DNA of 64,000 nt from assembly GCF_004054105.1 (NCBI RefSeq), contig NZ_SBLC01000004.1:138873-202872 (forward strand). Direction: 5' to 3'. Origin of the DNA: Falsigemmobacter intermedius (GTDB taxonomy: Bacteria > Pseudomonadota > Alphaproteobacteria > Rhodobacterales > Rhodobacteraceae). The notes under the pieces were generated by a model that had not been told where the DNA came from, did no database searches, and saw nothing but the letters and a program-made list of their open reading frames with translations. The position numbers and the translations under genes were made by a program. Shown one piece after another: positions 9,470 to 17,632 of this stretch; position 1 is the first letter of the stretch, and each line of letters begins with the position of its first letter.

Positions 9470-10713
9470 TCACGCGTGGCTCGCTTTCGAAGTATTTTAT
9501 TGGCGCCGCAGCCAAGGGGCTGAAGGCGGTTGAGGTCGATCCCACCGCATCAAAGCAGCATGAATTTCAAAGTGTTGACGTCTTTCGCACCTATCTGGGC
9601 ACCCCTGCTGATAAGGTTGTGATCCCGGTCACCTATCTGTGGATGGATGACGAGGATGAGGCCCCTTTGCGCATTGAGGCCAGCGGCACCTGGTACAACA
9701 CCCGCAAGCGCACACCGCATCGCCCGCCCGAATACCGCCTCTATTATCCCCATGCGGCCAACCCGGTGGTCTATCGGGCACGGCCGGGTGATACGCTCTT
9801 TTTGTGTATGACCACGGCGGGGCGGCTGCTGGCGATCCTTTGCCCCAGCGGCAGCTCGATTGAGCAAAAGCTGCTGTGGCTGTTCGGTCTGGAGCTGAGC
9901 CTTGATTTTGCGCTGGTGCAGCGCGACCTGTCAGACGGCGGGCGCGGCATCGACTTCGCTGCGGGCTTCATTCTTGATGAGCTGGGGATCGAGCCGGAGA
10001 TCCCTGAAACCGAGGCTTTTGAGCGTCTGGTAAAGAAATTCGGGCTGACCTTCCCGCGCACCGATGAATTCTCGGCCTTTGCGCGCAGCTGTCTGAAGCA
10101 GGTGGACCCGGTGAATGATCCCGACGGGGCGCTGCTGTCCTGGATGGAGCTGGATGAGGCGCTCTTCCGCAGACTGGAGCGTGAGGTGGTGGCCGAACGG
10201 CTGAAAAGCGGCTTCATGAAAGAGGGTGAGGCCGATGTGGAAGGGTTCCTGCGCTTCTCGCTTTCCGTTCAGAACCGCCGCAAATCCCGCGCGGGCTTCG
10301 CCTTTGCCCATCACATTGAGGAAATCCTCAAAGCCAATGGCATCCGTCACCGCCGTGAGGCGACGACGGAAAAGCGCGCCGCCGCTGACTTCCTGTTTCC
10401 GGGCGAGGCCGAATATGCCGATCCGCTCTATCCGGCAGAGAACCTGCGGATGCTGGCGGTGAAGACCACCTGCAAAGACCGCTGGCGTCAGGTTCTGGCC
10501 GAAGCGGACCGCATCACCGACAAGCATCTGCTGACGCTGGAGCCTGCGATTTCCCGGGCGCAGACGGCGGAGATGCAGGCGCATAACCTGCATCTGGTGC
10601 TGCCCAAAGCGCTTCACGCCACCTTTCACCCCGAACAACGCCCCTGGCTGATGACGTTCGGAGAATTCATCGCCTCGGTGAAAGCGGGGGCTCAGCCGAC
10701 CCTTTTGCCCTGA
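9466..10713 (+). CDS. EcoRII-like type II restriction endonuclease
   Basis: 415 residues; its ATG overlaps the vsr stop (ATGA). The C-terminal half matches EcoRII closely: VQNRRKSRAGFAF, then ADFLFP (Asp308), LRMLAVKTTCKDRW (Lys333, Lys337) and HLLTLEPAIS, which are the PD-(D/E)XK catalytic elements. The N-terminal part (about 1-150) with SGTWYNTRKR and EYRLYYP fits the EcoRII-N effector-binding domain. EcoRII is a type IIE enzyme that cuts before CCWGG after binding two sites; the same site is inferred here. The 3' end overlaps the phnM 3' end by 22 bases (convergent). No active-site loss is visible. Confidence 0.93.
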   Translation: MITRGSLSKYFIGAAAKGLKAVEVDPTASKQHEFQSVDVFRTYLGTPADKVVIPVTYLWMDDEDEAPLRIEASGTWYNTRKRTPHRPPEYRLYYPHAANPVVYRARPGDTLFLCMTTAGRLLAILCPSGSSIEQKLLWLFGLELSLDFALVQRDLSDGGRGIDFAAGFILDELGIEPEIPETEAFERLVKKFGLTFPRTDEFSAFARSCLKQVDPVNDPDGALLSWMELDEALFRRLEREVVAERLKSGFMKEGEADVEGFLRFSLSVQNRRKSRAGFAFAHHIEEILKANGIRHRREATTEKRAAADFLFPGEAEYADPLYPAENLRMLAVKTTCKDRWRQVLAEADRITDKHLLTLEPAISRAQTAEMQAHNLHLVLPKALHATFHPEQRPWLMTFGEFIASVKAGAQPTLLP

Positions 10714-11828
10714 ACCCAGGTGCCCCGCAGGCCGCCGCTGCGCCCGATCCGGCGCACCCGCACCAGATCAGCGCGGGCGCCGATCTCAAGACGGCCCCGG
10801 TCGTGCAGGCCCGTGGCCTCTGCCGGGGCGCGGGTCACGGTGGCAATGCCCCGCGCCATATCCCCCCAGAGATCGCCTAAATGCAGCGCCGCCGTCAGCA
10901 GGGAGGAGGGCACATAATCCGACGACAGGATGTCGAGCAGATCGAGCCGCGCCAGTTCTTCCGCCGAGACATTGCCGGAATGCGATCCTCCGCGGATCAC
11001 ATTGGGCGCGCCCATCATCACCTGAACCCCCTCGGCGCGGCAGGCGCGGGCGGCTTCTACCGTGGTGGGAAATTCGGCGAAACTGACCCCGAGTGCTTTC
11101 GAGACGGCGACCTGTTCCGCCGTGGTGTCATCATGGCTCGCAAGCACCGCGCCATAGCGGCGGCCCTCGCTGACGGCGGCCTTTTCATGCAGATCGCCAA
11201 AACGCGCGCGCAGCGCCTGCTGGCCTGCCACATGGGCGGCGAAGTCCTCTTCCGACATGCCGCGCTTGCCCATCACATAGTCGCGCAGCTTGCTGATGTC
11301 GCGGAACTGCCGCTGACCGGGGGTGTGATCCATCAGGCTGACGATGCCGATCCGGTCCTCGGGGCCGAATTTCGCCATCTCTTCGACGAGTGTCTCTGAG
11401 CAGACCTCGGCGCGCAGATGCAGGAAATGGCTGACCCTGAGCGCGCCCTGGCGGCGCAGGTCCAGAATTTCGCTGGCCACCGCGCGGGCATATTCGGAAT
11501 AGCCGGTCTTATTATTGCTCACGACCGAACCCACGCGCAGCGCGTCAAAGACCGTGGTGATCCCCACGCCCGCCAGTTCCGCATCATGGGCCAGGATCGC
11601 TGCCTGATGCGGCCAGTCCACCTTCGGGCGCGGCTGCAGGTGGCGCTCCAGATTGTCGGTGTGCAGTTCAATCAGGCCGGGCATCACCAGATCGCCCTCA
11701 CAGTCTTCAGCCCCGAGCGGCACGGAACTGCCCTGGTCAATGGCGGCAATGCGGCCACCATCAAGGCGCAGACTGCCGCGCAGCGTCTCATCGGGCAGAA
11801 CCAGGGTGGCATTTGCAAGAATGGTCAT
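10692..11828 (-). CDS. phnM: PhnM, ribose 1-methylphosphonate 5-triphosphate diphosphatase
   Basis: 378 residues from the ATG at 11828 (MTILANATLV), the same length as E. coli PhnM; a GTG at 11858 would add ten residues. Amidohydrolase-fold protein with the metal motif ELHTDNLERH near residue 60 and PRPKVDWP after it, characteristic of PhnM. It removes pyrophosphate from the 5-triphosphate intermediate of the C-P lyase pathway before PhnJ cleaves the C-P bond. It lies apart from the main phn operon, divergent from the DUF1045 gene. Confidence 0.93.
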   Translation of the reverse strand: MTILANATLVLPDETLRGSLRLDGGRIAAIDQGSSVPLGAEDCEGDLVMPGLIELHTDNLERHLQPRPKVDWPHQAAILAHDAELAGVGITTVFDALRVGSVVSNNKTGYSEYARAVASEILDLRRQGALRVSHFLHLRAEVCSETLVEEMAKFGPEDRIGIVSLMDHTPGQRQFRDISKLRDYVMGKRGMSEEDFAAHVAGQQALRARFGDLHEKAAVSEGRRYGAVLASHDDTTAEQVAVSKALGVSFAEFPTTVEAARACRAEGVQVMMGAPNVIRGGSHSGNVSAEELARLDLLDILSSDYVPSSLLTAALHLGDLWGDMARGIATVTRAPAEATGLHDRGRLEIGARADLVRVRRIGRSGGLRGTWVQGKRVG

Positions 11829-11839
11829 TATCAGTCTTT

Positions 11840-11854
11840 CTGTCTGGCAGTCAG
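11840..11854. promoter_or_regulatory. Near-palindrome in the phnM / DUF1045 divergent gap
   Basis: CTGTCTGGCAGTCAG is complementary to itself at 12 of 15 positions and sits in the 73-base gap between two divergent starts. It could be an operator for both promoters. It does not closely resemble the phnG-phnF palindrome, so the regulator is unknown. Confidence 0.3.
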
Positions 11855-11901
11855 GCACGGAGACGGAGCGGGAAATGCGTGGTGTTGAGGCAATGCAGGG
11901 G

Positions 11902-12588
11902 ATGAAACGCTATGCGGTCTATTACGCCCCGCCGGCCGGAGAATTTGCAAGCCGCGCTGCCCGCTGGCTCGGGCGTGACGCAGAGGCAGGGGAGATGCTG
12001 CCGCATCCTGAGGCGGGTTTTGACGTCGCCGCACTGACCGCAGAGCCGCGCCGCTACGGGTTTCACGCCACGCTGAAGCCCCCCTTCCGCCTGGCGGAGG
12101 GCTGCGATATCGCCGGTCTTCACGCCGCCCTGCAGGATCTGGCAGCCGGTCTGGCGCCGGTGAGCCTCGACGGGCTGACCCCGGCGCGGATCGGTCGCTT
12201 TCTGGCGCTGATCCCCGAGGGGGAGACCGCCGCCCTGCAGGCTTTCGCGGCAGAGATCGTCACCCGGCTTGAGCCCTTCCGCGCGGCCCTGACCCCGGCT
12301 GAGGTGGCGCGCCGCCGCCCCGACACTCTGACCCCCAGGCAGCGGGAACTGCTGGCCCAGTATGGCTATCCCTATGTGCTGGAAGAATTCCGGTTTCACA
12401 TGACGCTGACCGATGGCACCCCCGGGGCAGAGCAGGCCATGGGTTTTGTGCAGGACTGGTTTGCCCCCGTCCTGCCGCGCCCCTTTGAAATCACAGAGAT
12501 CTGCCTCTTTGGTGAGCCGGCTGAAGGCCCGTTCCGACTTCTGCATCGCTACCCCCTCTCCGGCGCCAGCGCGGCCAGAAAGCGCTGA
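11902..12588 (+). CDS. DUF1045 (TIGR03223) phosphonate-locus 2H phosphoesterase
   Basis: 228 residues from ATG 11902 (MKRYAVYYAP), the usual family start; ATG 11893 is an alternative. Two HxT motifs, FHATLKPP (His55, Thr57) and FHMTLT (His166, Thr168), mark the 2H phosphoesterase superfamily, whose members open cyclic phosphates or 2',5' linkages. The family is tied by gene context to C-P lyase operons. No phnP (cyclic phosphodiesterase that opens the PhnJ product) is present, so it may replace PhnP; that is inference. It runs against the phn operon, and its 3' end overlaps phnN by 40 bases. Confidence 0.85.
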   Translation: MKRYAVYYAPPAGEFASRAARWLGRDAEAGEMLPHPEAGFDVAALTAEPRRYGFHATLKPPFRLAEGCDIAGLHAALQDLAAGLAPVSLDGLTPARIGRFLALIPEGETAALQAFAAEIVTRLEPFRAALTPAEVARRRPDTLTPRQRELLAQYGYPYVLEEFRFHMTLTDGTPGAEQAMGFVQDWFAPVLPRPFEITEICLFGEPAEGPFRLLHRYPLSGASAARKR

Positions 12589-13082
12589 AGCCCGGCTTCG
12601 GGGGCTGCGTCATTCACCACGGTAACGGCGCGGATGCCCTCGGGCAGGGCAAAGGCGGCGCGCGCCACGCGGCGGGCCTGATCCTGCGCATCCTCGCGCC
12701 CGCGCCCGGCCAGCCGCGCGGCAAGGATCTCGGGCGGTGCGGTGACAAGGATCACCCGCAGCCCCGGCCAGAGCTTTGCGGCCTTCGGCAGCACGGCCCG
12801 TGAGGCATTGAAGAGAAGCGTTCCGCTCCCCGTCAGTTCCGCCTTCGGGATGGCATAGCGCAGCCCGTGGGCAGCCCAGGTCAGGGCGAAGTCTCCGGCC
12901 GCCTCGCGGCGGGAGAACTCTGCCTCGCTCACGCCTTCAAATTCTTCTCCGCCCGCAGAGGCGGGGCGGGTTATGACCCGCCGCACCGCGCGAATGCCGC
13001 GCCCCGTCCTGCAGGCCGCTTCCATCAGCGTGTCTTTTCCGGCCCCGGAAGGGCCGACCACGGCGACCAGATCGCTGCGCAT
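12549..13082 (-). CDS. phnN: PhnN, ribose 1,5-bisphosphokinase
   Basis: 177 residues from ATG 13082, which overlaps the phnL TGA by one base. P-loop kinase of the guanylate-kinase fold: GPSGAGKDT at 10-18 and an R-rich lid near RVITRP. PhnN converts ribose 1,5-bisphosphate, the end product of C-P lyase catabolism, to PRPP. Last gene of the minus-strand phn operon. Confidence 0.9.
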   Translation of the reverse strand: MRSDLVAVVGPSGAGKDTLMEAACRTGRGIRAVRRVITRPASAGGEEFEGVSEAEFSRREAAGDFALTWAAHGLRYAIPKAELTGSGTLLFNASRAVLPKAAKLWPGLRVILVTAPPEILAARLAGRGREDAQDQARRVARAAFALPEGIRAVTVVNDAAPEAGLQRFLAALAPERG

Positions 13083-13762
13083 CACGCAAGCCCCGGGGTG
13101 AAGCCGGTCACATCGACCAGCCGGTCGCAAACCCGCGCGCGGGCGGCTTCGTCGTGGAAGATGCCAAGGATGGCCGCGCCGCGGGCCTTCGCCTCTTCGA
13201 TCAGTTGCAAAACCACCTCGCGGTTTGCGCCGTCGAGGCTGGCGGTCGGCTCATCGAGGAGCAGGACCGGATAGGCATGCACAAAGCCGCGGGCGATGTT
13301 GACCCGCTGCTGCTCGCCCCCCGAGAAGGTGGTGGGCGAGAGGGACCAGAGCCGCTCAGGGATGTTCAGCCGCGCCAGCAGCGCTGCCGCCCGCGCCTCA
13401 GCGGTCTCACGCTCCACCCCGAGCTGCAAAAGCGGCTCTGCCACCACGCCCAGGGTGGGCACGCGGGGGATCACCCGCAAAAACTGGCTGACATAGCCCA
13501 GATGCGCGCGGCGCAGCGCAAGAATCTCCCGCGCTGAGGCCCCGGTGACCGCATGGCCCGCCACCCGGATCTCGCCCGAGGCCGCAAGGTAATTGCCATG
13601 GATCAGCCGCATCAGGGTGGATTTGCCCGCCCCTGAAGGACCGGTCAGCCCGACACATTCGCCGCGTTCCACCTGCAGGTTTGCCCCGTCCATCACCGGG
13701 ATCACCGCGCCGCCCTGATTGTGGAGGGTAAAGGTTTTGCAAAGCTCTCTGACAAGGATCAT
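13082..13762 (-). CDS. phnL: PhnL, C-P lyase ABC-type ATPase
   Basis: 226 residues from ATG 13762, four bases after phnK. Walker A GPSGAGKST (41-49), signature FSGGEQQRVNIARG and Walker B VLLLDEPTASLD are intact. PhnL has no membrane partner; it belongs to the C-P lyase complex with PhnG/H/I/J/K and is required for making the ribose triphosphate phosphonate. The phnN start overlaps its stop, indicating translational coupling. Confidence 0.92.
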   Translation of the reverse strand: MILVRELCKTFTLHNQGGAVIPVMDGANLQVERGECVGLTGPSGAGKSTLMRLIHGNYLAASGEIRVAGHAVTGASAREILALRRAHLGYVSQFLRVIPRVPTLGVVAEPLLQLGVERETAEARAAALLARLNIPERLWSLSPTTFSGGEQQRVNIARGFVHAYPVLLLDEPTASLDGANREVVLQLIEEAKARGAAILGIFHDEAARARVCDRLVDVTGFTPGLA

Positions 13763-13766
13763 CGCA

Positions 13767-14546
13767 TCACACCTGCAAAACCGATGAGACCAGAAGCTGC
13801 GTATAGCTGTGCTGCGGATCATCCAGCACCTGATCGGTCAGCCCTTCTTCCACAACGCGGCCGTCTTTCATCACCATCAGCCGGTCGGCCAGCAGACGCG
13901 CCACGGCGAGATCGTGGGTCACGATGATGACCGAAAGCCCCAGATCGCGGACCAGCCCGCGCAGCAGATCCAGCAGCCGCGCCTGAACCGAGACATCAAG
14001 GCCCCCGGTCGGCTCATCCATGAAGACCAGCTTCGGGCCGGTCACCAGATTGCGCGCGATCTGCAGCCGCTGCTGCATGCCGCCTGAAAAGGCTGAGGGG
14101 CGGTCGTCGATGCGGGCGGCGTCAATCTCCACCCGCGCCAGCCAGTCAAGGGCGGCGGCGCGGATCTCTCCGTAATGCCGCGCACCAAGCGCCATCAGCC
14201 GCTCGCCGATATTGGCCCCGGCGCTGACGCCCATGCGCAGCCCGTCGCGCGGGTTCTGATGCACATAGGCCCAGTCGCTGCGCATCAGCTTTCTGCGGCC
14301 GGTTTCCGGCAGCGCCAGCACGTCCTGCCCCTGCCAGAGGACCGAGCCCCGATCCGGGCGCTGATGCCCCGCAAGCGAGGTGAGAAGCGTTGATTTGCCG
14401 GAGCCGCTTTCGCCGACGATGCCCAGCACTTCGCCGCGATAAAGATCAAAGCTCACATCCCGGCAGCCGGTTCGGGGGCCGTAAAGTTTTGTCAGCCCCG
14501 AGACCTGCAGCAGCGGTGTTGCCGTTTGCGCGTGTAAGAGATCCAT
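13767..14546 (-). CDS. phnK: PhnK, C-P lyase core-complex ABC-type ATPase
   Basis: 259 residues with Walker A GESGSGKST near residue 46, signature FSGGMQQRLQIARN and Walker B LVFMDEPTGGLD. PhnK binds the PhnGHIJ core through PhnJ. Most similar in layout to oligopeptide-type ABC ATPases, but the position directly after phnJ (two bases between stop and start) and before phnL identifies it. The frame is intact. Confidence 0.93.
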   Translation of the reverse strand: MDLLHAQTATPLLQVSGLTKLYGPRTGCRDVSFDLYRGEVLGIVGESGSGKSTLLTSLAGHQRPDRGSVLWQGQDVLALPETGRRKLMRSDWAYVHQNPRDGLRMGVSAGANIGERLMALGARHYGEIRAAALDWLARVEIDAARIDDRPSAFSGGMQQRLQIARNLVTGPKLVFMDEPTGGLDVSVQARLLDLLRGLVRDLGLSVIIVTHDLAVARLLADRLMVMKDGRVVEEGLTDQVLDDPQHSYTQLLVSSVLQV

Positions 14547-14548
14547 CC

Positions 14549-15391
14549 CTATGCCTCCGCCTCAGCCCTGGCCTGACGCGAGGCGCAGAAATCCGTGTCA
14601 GAGCAGCAGTAAAGCCGCGTGCCCCGGTCATCGGTGATGACCTCATCCAGATAGCTCTCCTGCGCGCCGCAAAGCGCACAGGTCTGATCGGCCCGACCGG
14701 GCTGAAAGGGGTGATCCTCAAAGTCGAGCGGCACCACCTTGGTATAGGGCGGCAGCGCATAGATGCGGCATTCGCGCCCGGCCCCGAAGAGCTGGATTGC
14801 CGGGTTGTCATTGAGCTTCGGATTGTCGAATTTCGGGATCGGCGACGGGTCCATGACATAGCGCCCCTCAACCTTCACCGGATAGGCATAGGCGGTGGCA
14901 ATTTCGCCGTGCCGGGCGATGTCTTCGTAAAGCTTCACATGCATGAGGCCATAATCCTCCAGCTCATGCATGCGCCGGGTTTCGGTTTCCCGCGGCTCAA
15001 GGAAGCGCAAAGGCTCAGGGATCGGCACCTGATAGACGAGGATCTGCCCCTCGCGCAGCGGCGTCTCGGGGATGCGGTGGCGGGTCTGGATCACCGTGGC
15101 TTCTGTGGTGGCAGTGGTGGTGGCGACCCCGGCGGTGCGCTCAAAGAAGCGCCGGATGGAGATGGCATTGGTGGTGTCATCCGCGCCCTGGTCGATCACC
15201 TTCAGCCGGTCATCCGGCGTCAGACAGGCGGCGGTGACCTGCACCCCGCCGGTGCCCCAGCCATAGGGCATGGGCATCTCGCGCGACGCGAAGGGCACCT
15301 GATAGCCCGGAATGGCCAAGGCTTTCAGCAAAGCGCGGCGCAGCATGCGTTTGGTCTGCTCATCAAGATAGGCGAAGTTATAGCCGCTCAT
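14549..15391 (-). CDS. phnJ: PhnJ, C-P lyase catalytic subunit (radical SAM)
   Basis: 280 residues. PhnJ cleaves the C-P bond of 5-phosphoribose 1-methylphosphonate with a [4Fe-4S] cluster and S-adenosylmethionine. The cysteines Cys238, Cys241, Cys263 and Cys269 have the spacing of the E. coli cluster/active-site set (241, 244, 266, 272). The N-terminus SGYNFAYLDEQTKRMLRRA is typical. The start overlaps the stop of a 39-codon frame (ATGA), so translation is probably coupled to it. No sign of damage. Confidence 0.97.
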   Translation of the reverse strand: MSGYNFAYLDEQTKRMLRRALLKALAIPGYQVPFASREMPMPYGWGTGGVQVTAACLTPDDRLKVIDQGADDTTNAISIRRFFERTAGVATTTATTEATVIQTRHRIPETPLREGQILVYQVPIPEPLRFLEPRETETRRMHELEDYGLMHVKLYEDIARHGEIATAYAYPVKVEGRYVMDPSPIPKFDNPKLNDNPAIQLFGAGRECRIYALPPYTKVVPLDFEDHPFQPGRADQTCALCGAQESYLDEVITDDRGTRLYCCSDTDFCASRQARAEAEA

Positions 15392-15507
15392 AACAGCCCC
15401 CTTCGGGTCAGGCTGTGGCGCAGATCCTCTGCGCCGGTGAAAGGGATGGGCTTAAGGCTGGCCGCCCGGGCCCCGGCCAGAGTGCCGATGTCAAAGACGA
15501 TGCTCAT
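15388..15507 (-). CDS. 39-residue reading frame coupled between phnI and phnJ
   Basis: An ATG at 15507 overlaps the phnI stop (ATGA), and its own TGA overlaps the phnJ ATG (ATGA again), so both ends are translationally coupled. The product starts MSIVFDIGTL and ends with the basic RHSLTRRGLL; no signal peptide or membrane segment. I do not recognise it. In the E. coli operon phnI is followed directly by phnJ, so this is an insertion relative to that order. Without it ribosomes ending phnI would not reach the phnJ start. It may be a real small subunit or only a coupling frame. Confidence 0.6.
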   Translation of the reverse strand: MSIVFDIGTLAGARAASLKPIPFTGAEDLRHSLTRRGLL

Positions 15508-16589
15508 TCTGCCCCCTCCGCCCCGGCTTCGGCGGTGGCACGCAGGCGGCGGATCAGCTCCAGTTCGGCCTGAAAATCGACGTAATGCGGCAGTTTGATA
15601 TGCTCGAGGAAGCCTGTGGCCTGCACATTGTCGCAATGGCTGAGGACGAATTCTTCGTCCTGGGCCGGGGCGCCGGTGAAGTCTTCGCCAAGCTCTCTCC
15701 AGCGCAGGGCGCGATCGACCAGCGACATGGAGATCGCCTTGCGCTCAGACTGACCGGGGACCAGACCATAGCCACGTGTGAACTGCGCAGGCTCGGTCTT
15801 TGAGCCTTTGAACTGGTTGACGCTTTCGCATTCGCTCAGCTCAATCTCACCGATCTCAATGGCGAAGCCGAGTTCGGGGATCTCAGCCTCAACGGTGACC
15901 ATGCCGATGCGCAGCTCTCCGACAAAGGCATGGGTGCGGCCATAGCCGCGCTGGGTGGAATAGGCGAGCGAGAGAAGAAACCCCTCATCCGCCCGCGCGA
16001 GCGCCTGAAGGCGCAGCGCCCGGTTCGCGGGCAGCTGCAGCGGGCTTCGGGTCAGATCGGGGGCCGGGGCCTCTGAGGCCGGTTCCTGCTCAATCAGACC
16101 GTCGAGACCCAGAAGCGCCGTGACATGGGGCATGGGCTCCGTCGGGGGGGCGGCCTGTGGGGCGCGCTTTGGCGGCAGGCCCTCGGCGGCAAGGGCGAAG
16201 TCCAGCAGGCGGTGGGTATAATCGAAGGTGGGCCCCAGGATCTGCCCGCCCGGCAGATCTTTGAAGGTGGCTGAGATGCGCCGCGAGACCGCCATCTCAG
16301 AGGTCTTCACCGGGCGTGAGGTGCCAAAACGCGGCAGGGTGGTGCGATAGGCGCGGATCAGGAAGATCGCCTCAACCAGATCGCCGCGCGCCTGTTTCAG
16401 CGCCAGAGCCGCGAGGTCGGGATCATAAAGCGAGCCCTCGGCCATGACGCGGTTCACCGCCAGGCGCAGCTGCTCGCGGATCTGCGCAAGGCTGAGTTCC
16501 GCGACGGCCGGATCCCCCCGGCGCTCTTCGGCAAGCCAGGCATGGGCGGCATCAATCGCCCGCTCGCCCCCTTTGACGGCCACATACAT
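15504..16589 (-). CDS. phnI: PhnI, C-P lyase core subunit
   Basis: 361 residues, close to E. coli PhnI (354). The N-terminus MYVAVKGGERAIDAAHAWL and the stretch GDLVEAIFLIRAYRTTLPRFG are family-typical. PhnI displaces the base from a nucleoside triphosphate and attaches phosphonate to ribose C1, acting with PhnG, PhnH and PhnL. The start overlaps the phnH stop by one base. A proline/alanine-rich stretch near residues 145-155 (PPKRAPQAAPPTEP) looks like a small local insertion. Confidence 0.95.
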   Translation of the reverse strand: MYVAVKGGERAIDAAHAWLAEERRGDPAVAELSLAQIREQLRLAVNRVMAEGSLYDPDLAALALKQARGDLVEAIFLIRAYRTTLPRFGTSRPVKTSEMAVSRRISATFKDLPGGQILGPTFDYTHRLLDFALAAEGLPPKRAPQAAPPTEPMPHVTALLGLDGLIEQEPASEAPAPDLTRSPLQLPANRALRLQALARADEGFLLSLAYSTQRGYGRTHAFVGELRIGMVTVEAEIPELGFAIEIGEIELSECESVNQFKGSKTEPAQFTRGYGLVPGQSERKAISMSLVDRALRWRELGEDFTGAPAQDEEFVLSHCDNVQATGFLEHIKLPHYVDFQAELELIRRLRATAEAGAEGAE

Positions 16590-17152
16590 CAGAGCGCCTC
16601 CGTGCGGGTGCTGCGCGGCAGGGCGGCAAGCTGCGCCCCGGCGGTGAAGATCACATCAAAGCCCAGCGGAAAGCGGGCGTGATTGGCCTGAAAGGCCGCC
16701 GCTTCGGGCAGGTTCAGATGGGCTTCTCCCGGAATGCCCGGACCGCTGAGGCGGCAGCCCCGGGGTGCCAGTGTCTCGCGTTCCACAATCAGCGTGGCGG
16801 AACGGTCGGGATAGGCAGGCTCTCCCGCGCGAAAGCGGGTGACGGGCTGCAGATCCGCCCAGGTGCCAAGGGCGAAGGCGGCCTCTTCGGCAGGGGCAAA
16901 GGGTGCGCCGCAGTGAAAGGAGATCCAGGCGCGTATCTCAGGGCTGTCGCAATGCCCGGCCAGAAACACCGGGGTCTCATGATCGGCCAGGGTAGCCAGG
17001 ACAATGCCCGCCGCCACCGAAAGCGGTGCCGGAGGGGTCACCCCCGTGACATCAAAGATCCGTCCGGGCCGCGCCACAGCCTCAAGGATCGCACGGAAAC
17101 TCTGGGCGGCTTCGGTAGCCGGATCGGCAAAACCGCCGCTTAAAACCGTCAT
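16589..17152 (-). CDS. phnH: PhnH, C-P lyase core subunit
   Basis: 187 residues; N-terminus GGFADPATEAAQSFRAILEA and the RPGRIFDVTG segment are those of PhnH, a dimeric structural subunit of the C-P lyase core with a degenerate PLP-transferase fold. It overlaps phnG and phnI by one base on either side, part of the tightly coupled phnGHI(x)JKLN unit. Confidence 0.93.
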   Translation of the reverse strand: MTVLSGGFADPATEAAQSFRAILEAVARPGRIFDVTGVTPPAPLSVAAGIVLATLADHETPVFLAGHCDSPEIRAWISFHCGAPFAPAEEAAFALGTWADLQPVTRFRAGEPAYPDRSATLIVERETLAPRGCRLSGPGIPGEAHLNLPEAAAFQANHARFPLGFDVIFTAGAQLAALPRSTRTEAL

Positions 17153-17583
17153 CAGTCCTCTCCGCGCATCAGGGTGAAAAATTCGACCTTTGTCGCGGCG
17201 GCTTTCGCCGCGCGGGCGGTTTTGCGCGCCTCAGCCTCAGCCCGCAAAGGGGCAAGCACCCTCGCCTCAAGCCCGGGGGCGGCGTCGGTCTGCAGCAAAG
17301 CATCAAGGGCCGCGACACGCAGCGCCTGATCGCGGCTGCGGCCCTGCACCAGGGCATGACCCACCGTGCCGCAATCGAGCGCCAGAGAGGCGCGGGTGAC
17401 CACCATCTCTGTCAGCGAAAAGGGCGCGCCCGTGCCGCCGGTGCGGCCCTGGACCATCACAGAGCCGATCTCCGGCGCGCGAAGAATGCGGTGCGGCGGC
17501 AATTCAGGAAACAGCGCCTCAAGCCGATCGGGCTGGGATTTGGCAAGCAGCGAGAGCCAGCTTTGCCGTGCAGTCGGGGGCAT
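17152..17583 (-). CDS. phnG: PhnG, C-P lyase core subunit
   Basis: 143 residues from ATG 17583 (MPPTARQSWLSLLAKS). An in-frame start 48 bases upstream would run into the phnG-phnF palindrome and is unlikely. The conserved RAPEIGSVMVQGRTGGTGAPF segment belongs to PhnG, which pairs with PhnI in the nucleophilic displacement that makes the ribose 1-phosphonate. First gene of the minus-strand phn operon, so its promoter is the region shared with phnF. Confidence 0.93.
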   Translation of the reverse strand: MPPTARQSWLSLLAKSQPDRLEALFPELPPHRILRAPEIGSVMVQGRTGGTGAPFSLTEMVVTRASLALDCGTVGHALVQGRSRDQALRVAALDALLQTDAAPGLEARVLAPLRAEAEARKTARAAKAAATKVEFFTLMRGED

Positions 17584-17606
17584 GGAAACCTCAACATCCT
17601 CGGGAG

Positions 17607-17632
17607 GTTGTCGGTGTAGACAACTAGACAAA
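17607..17632. promoter_or_regulatory. Probable PhnF operator
   Basis: GTTGTC (17607-17612), six bases, GACAAC (17619-17624) form a perfect inverted repeat, and a second TAGACAA copy follows at 17625-17631. It lies between the divergent phnG and phnF starts. GntR/HutC regulators such as PhnF bind short palindromes of this kind, so autoregulation plus phn control is inferred. Confidence 0.6.

Noticed and set aside
7681-10713. A larger defence island around the R-M genes
   Set aside because: Flanking genes are respiratory and phosphonate genes; no further defence domains were found on either side.
14390-15598. Plus-strand frame of 402 codons opposite phnJ
   Set aside because: Antisense of a gene with all catalytic cysteines; no domain.
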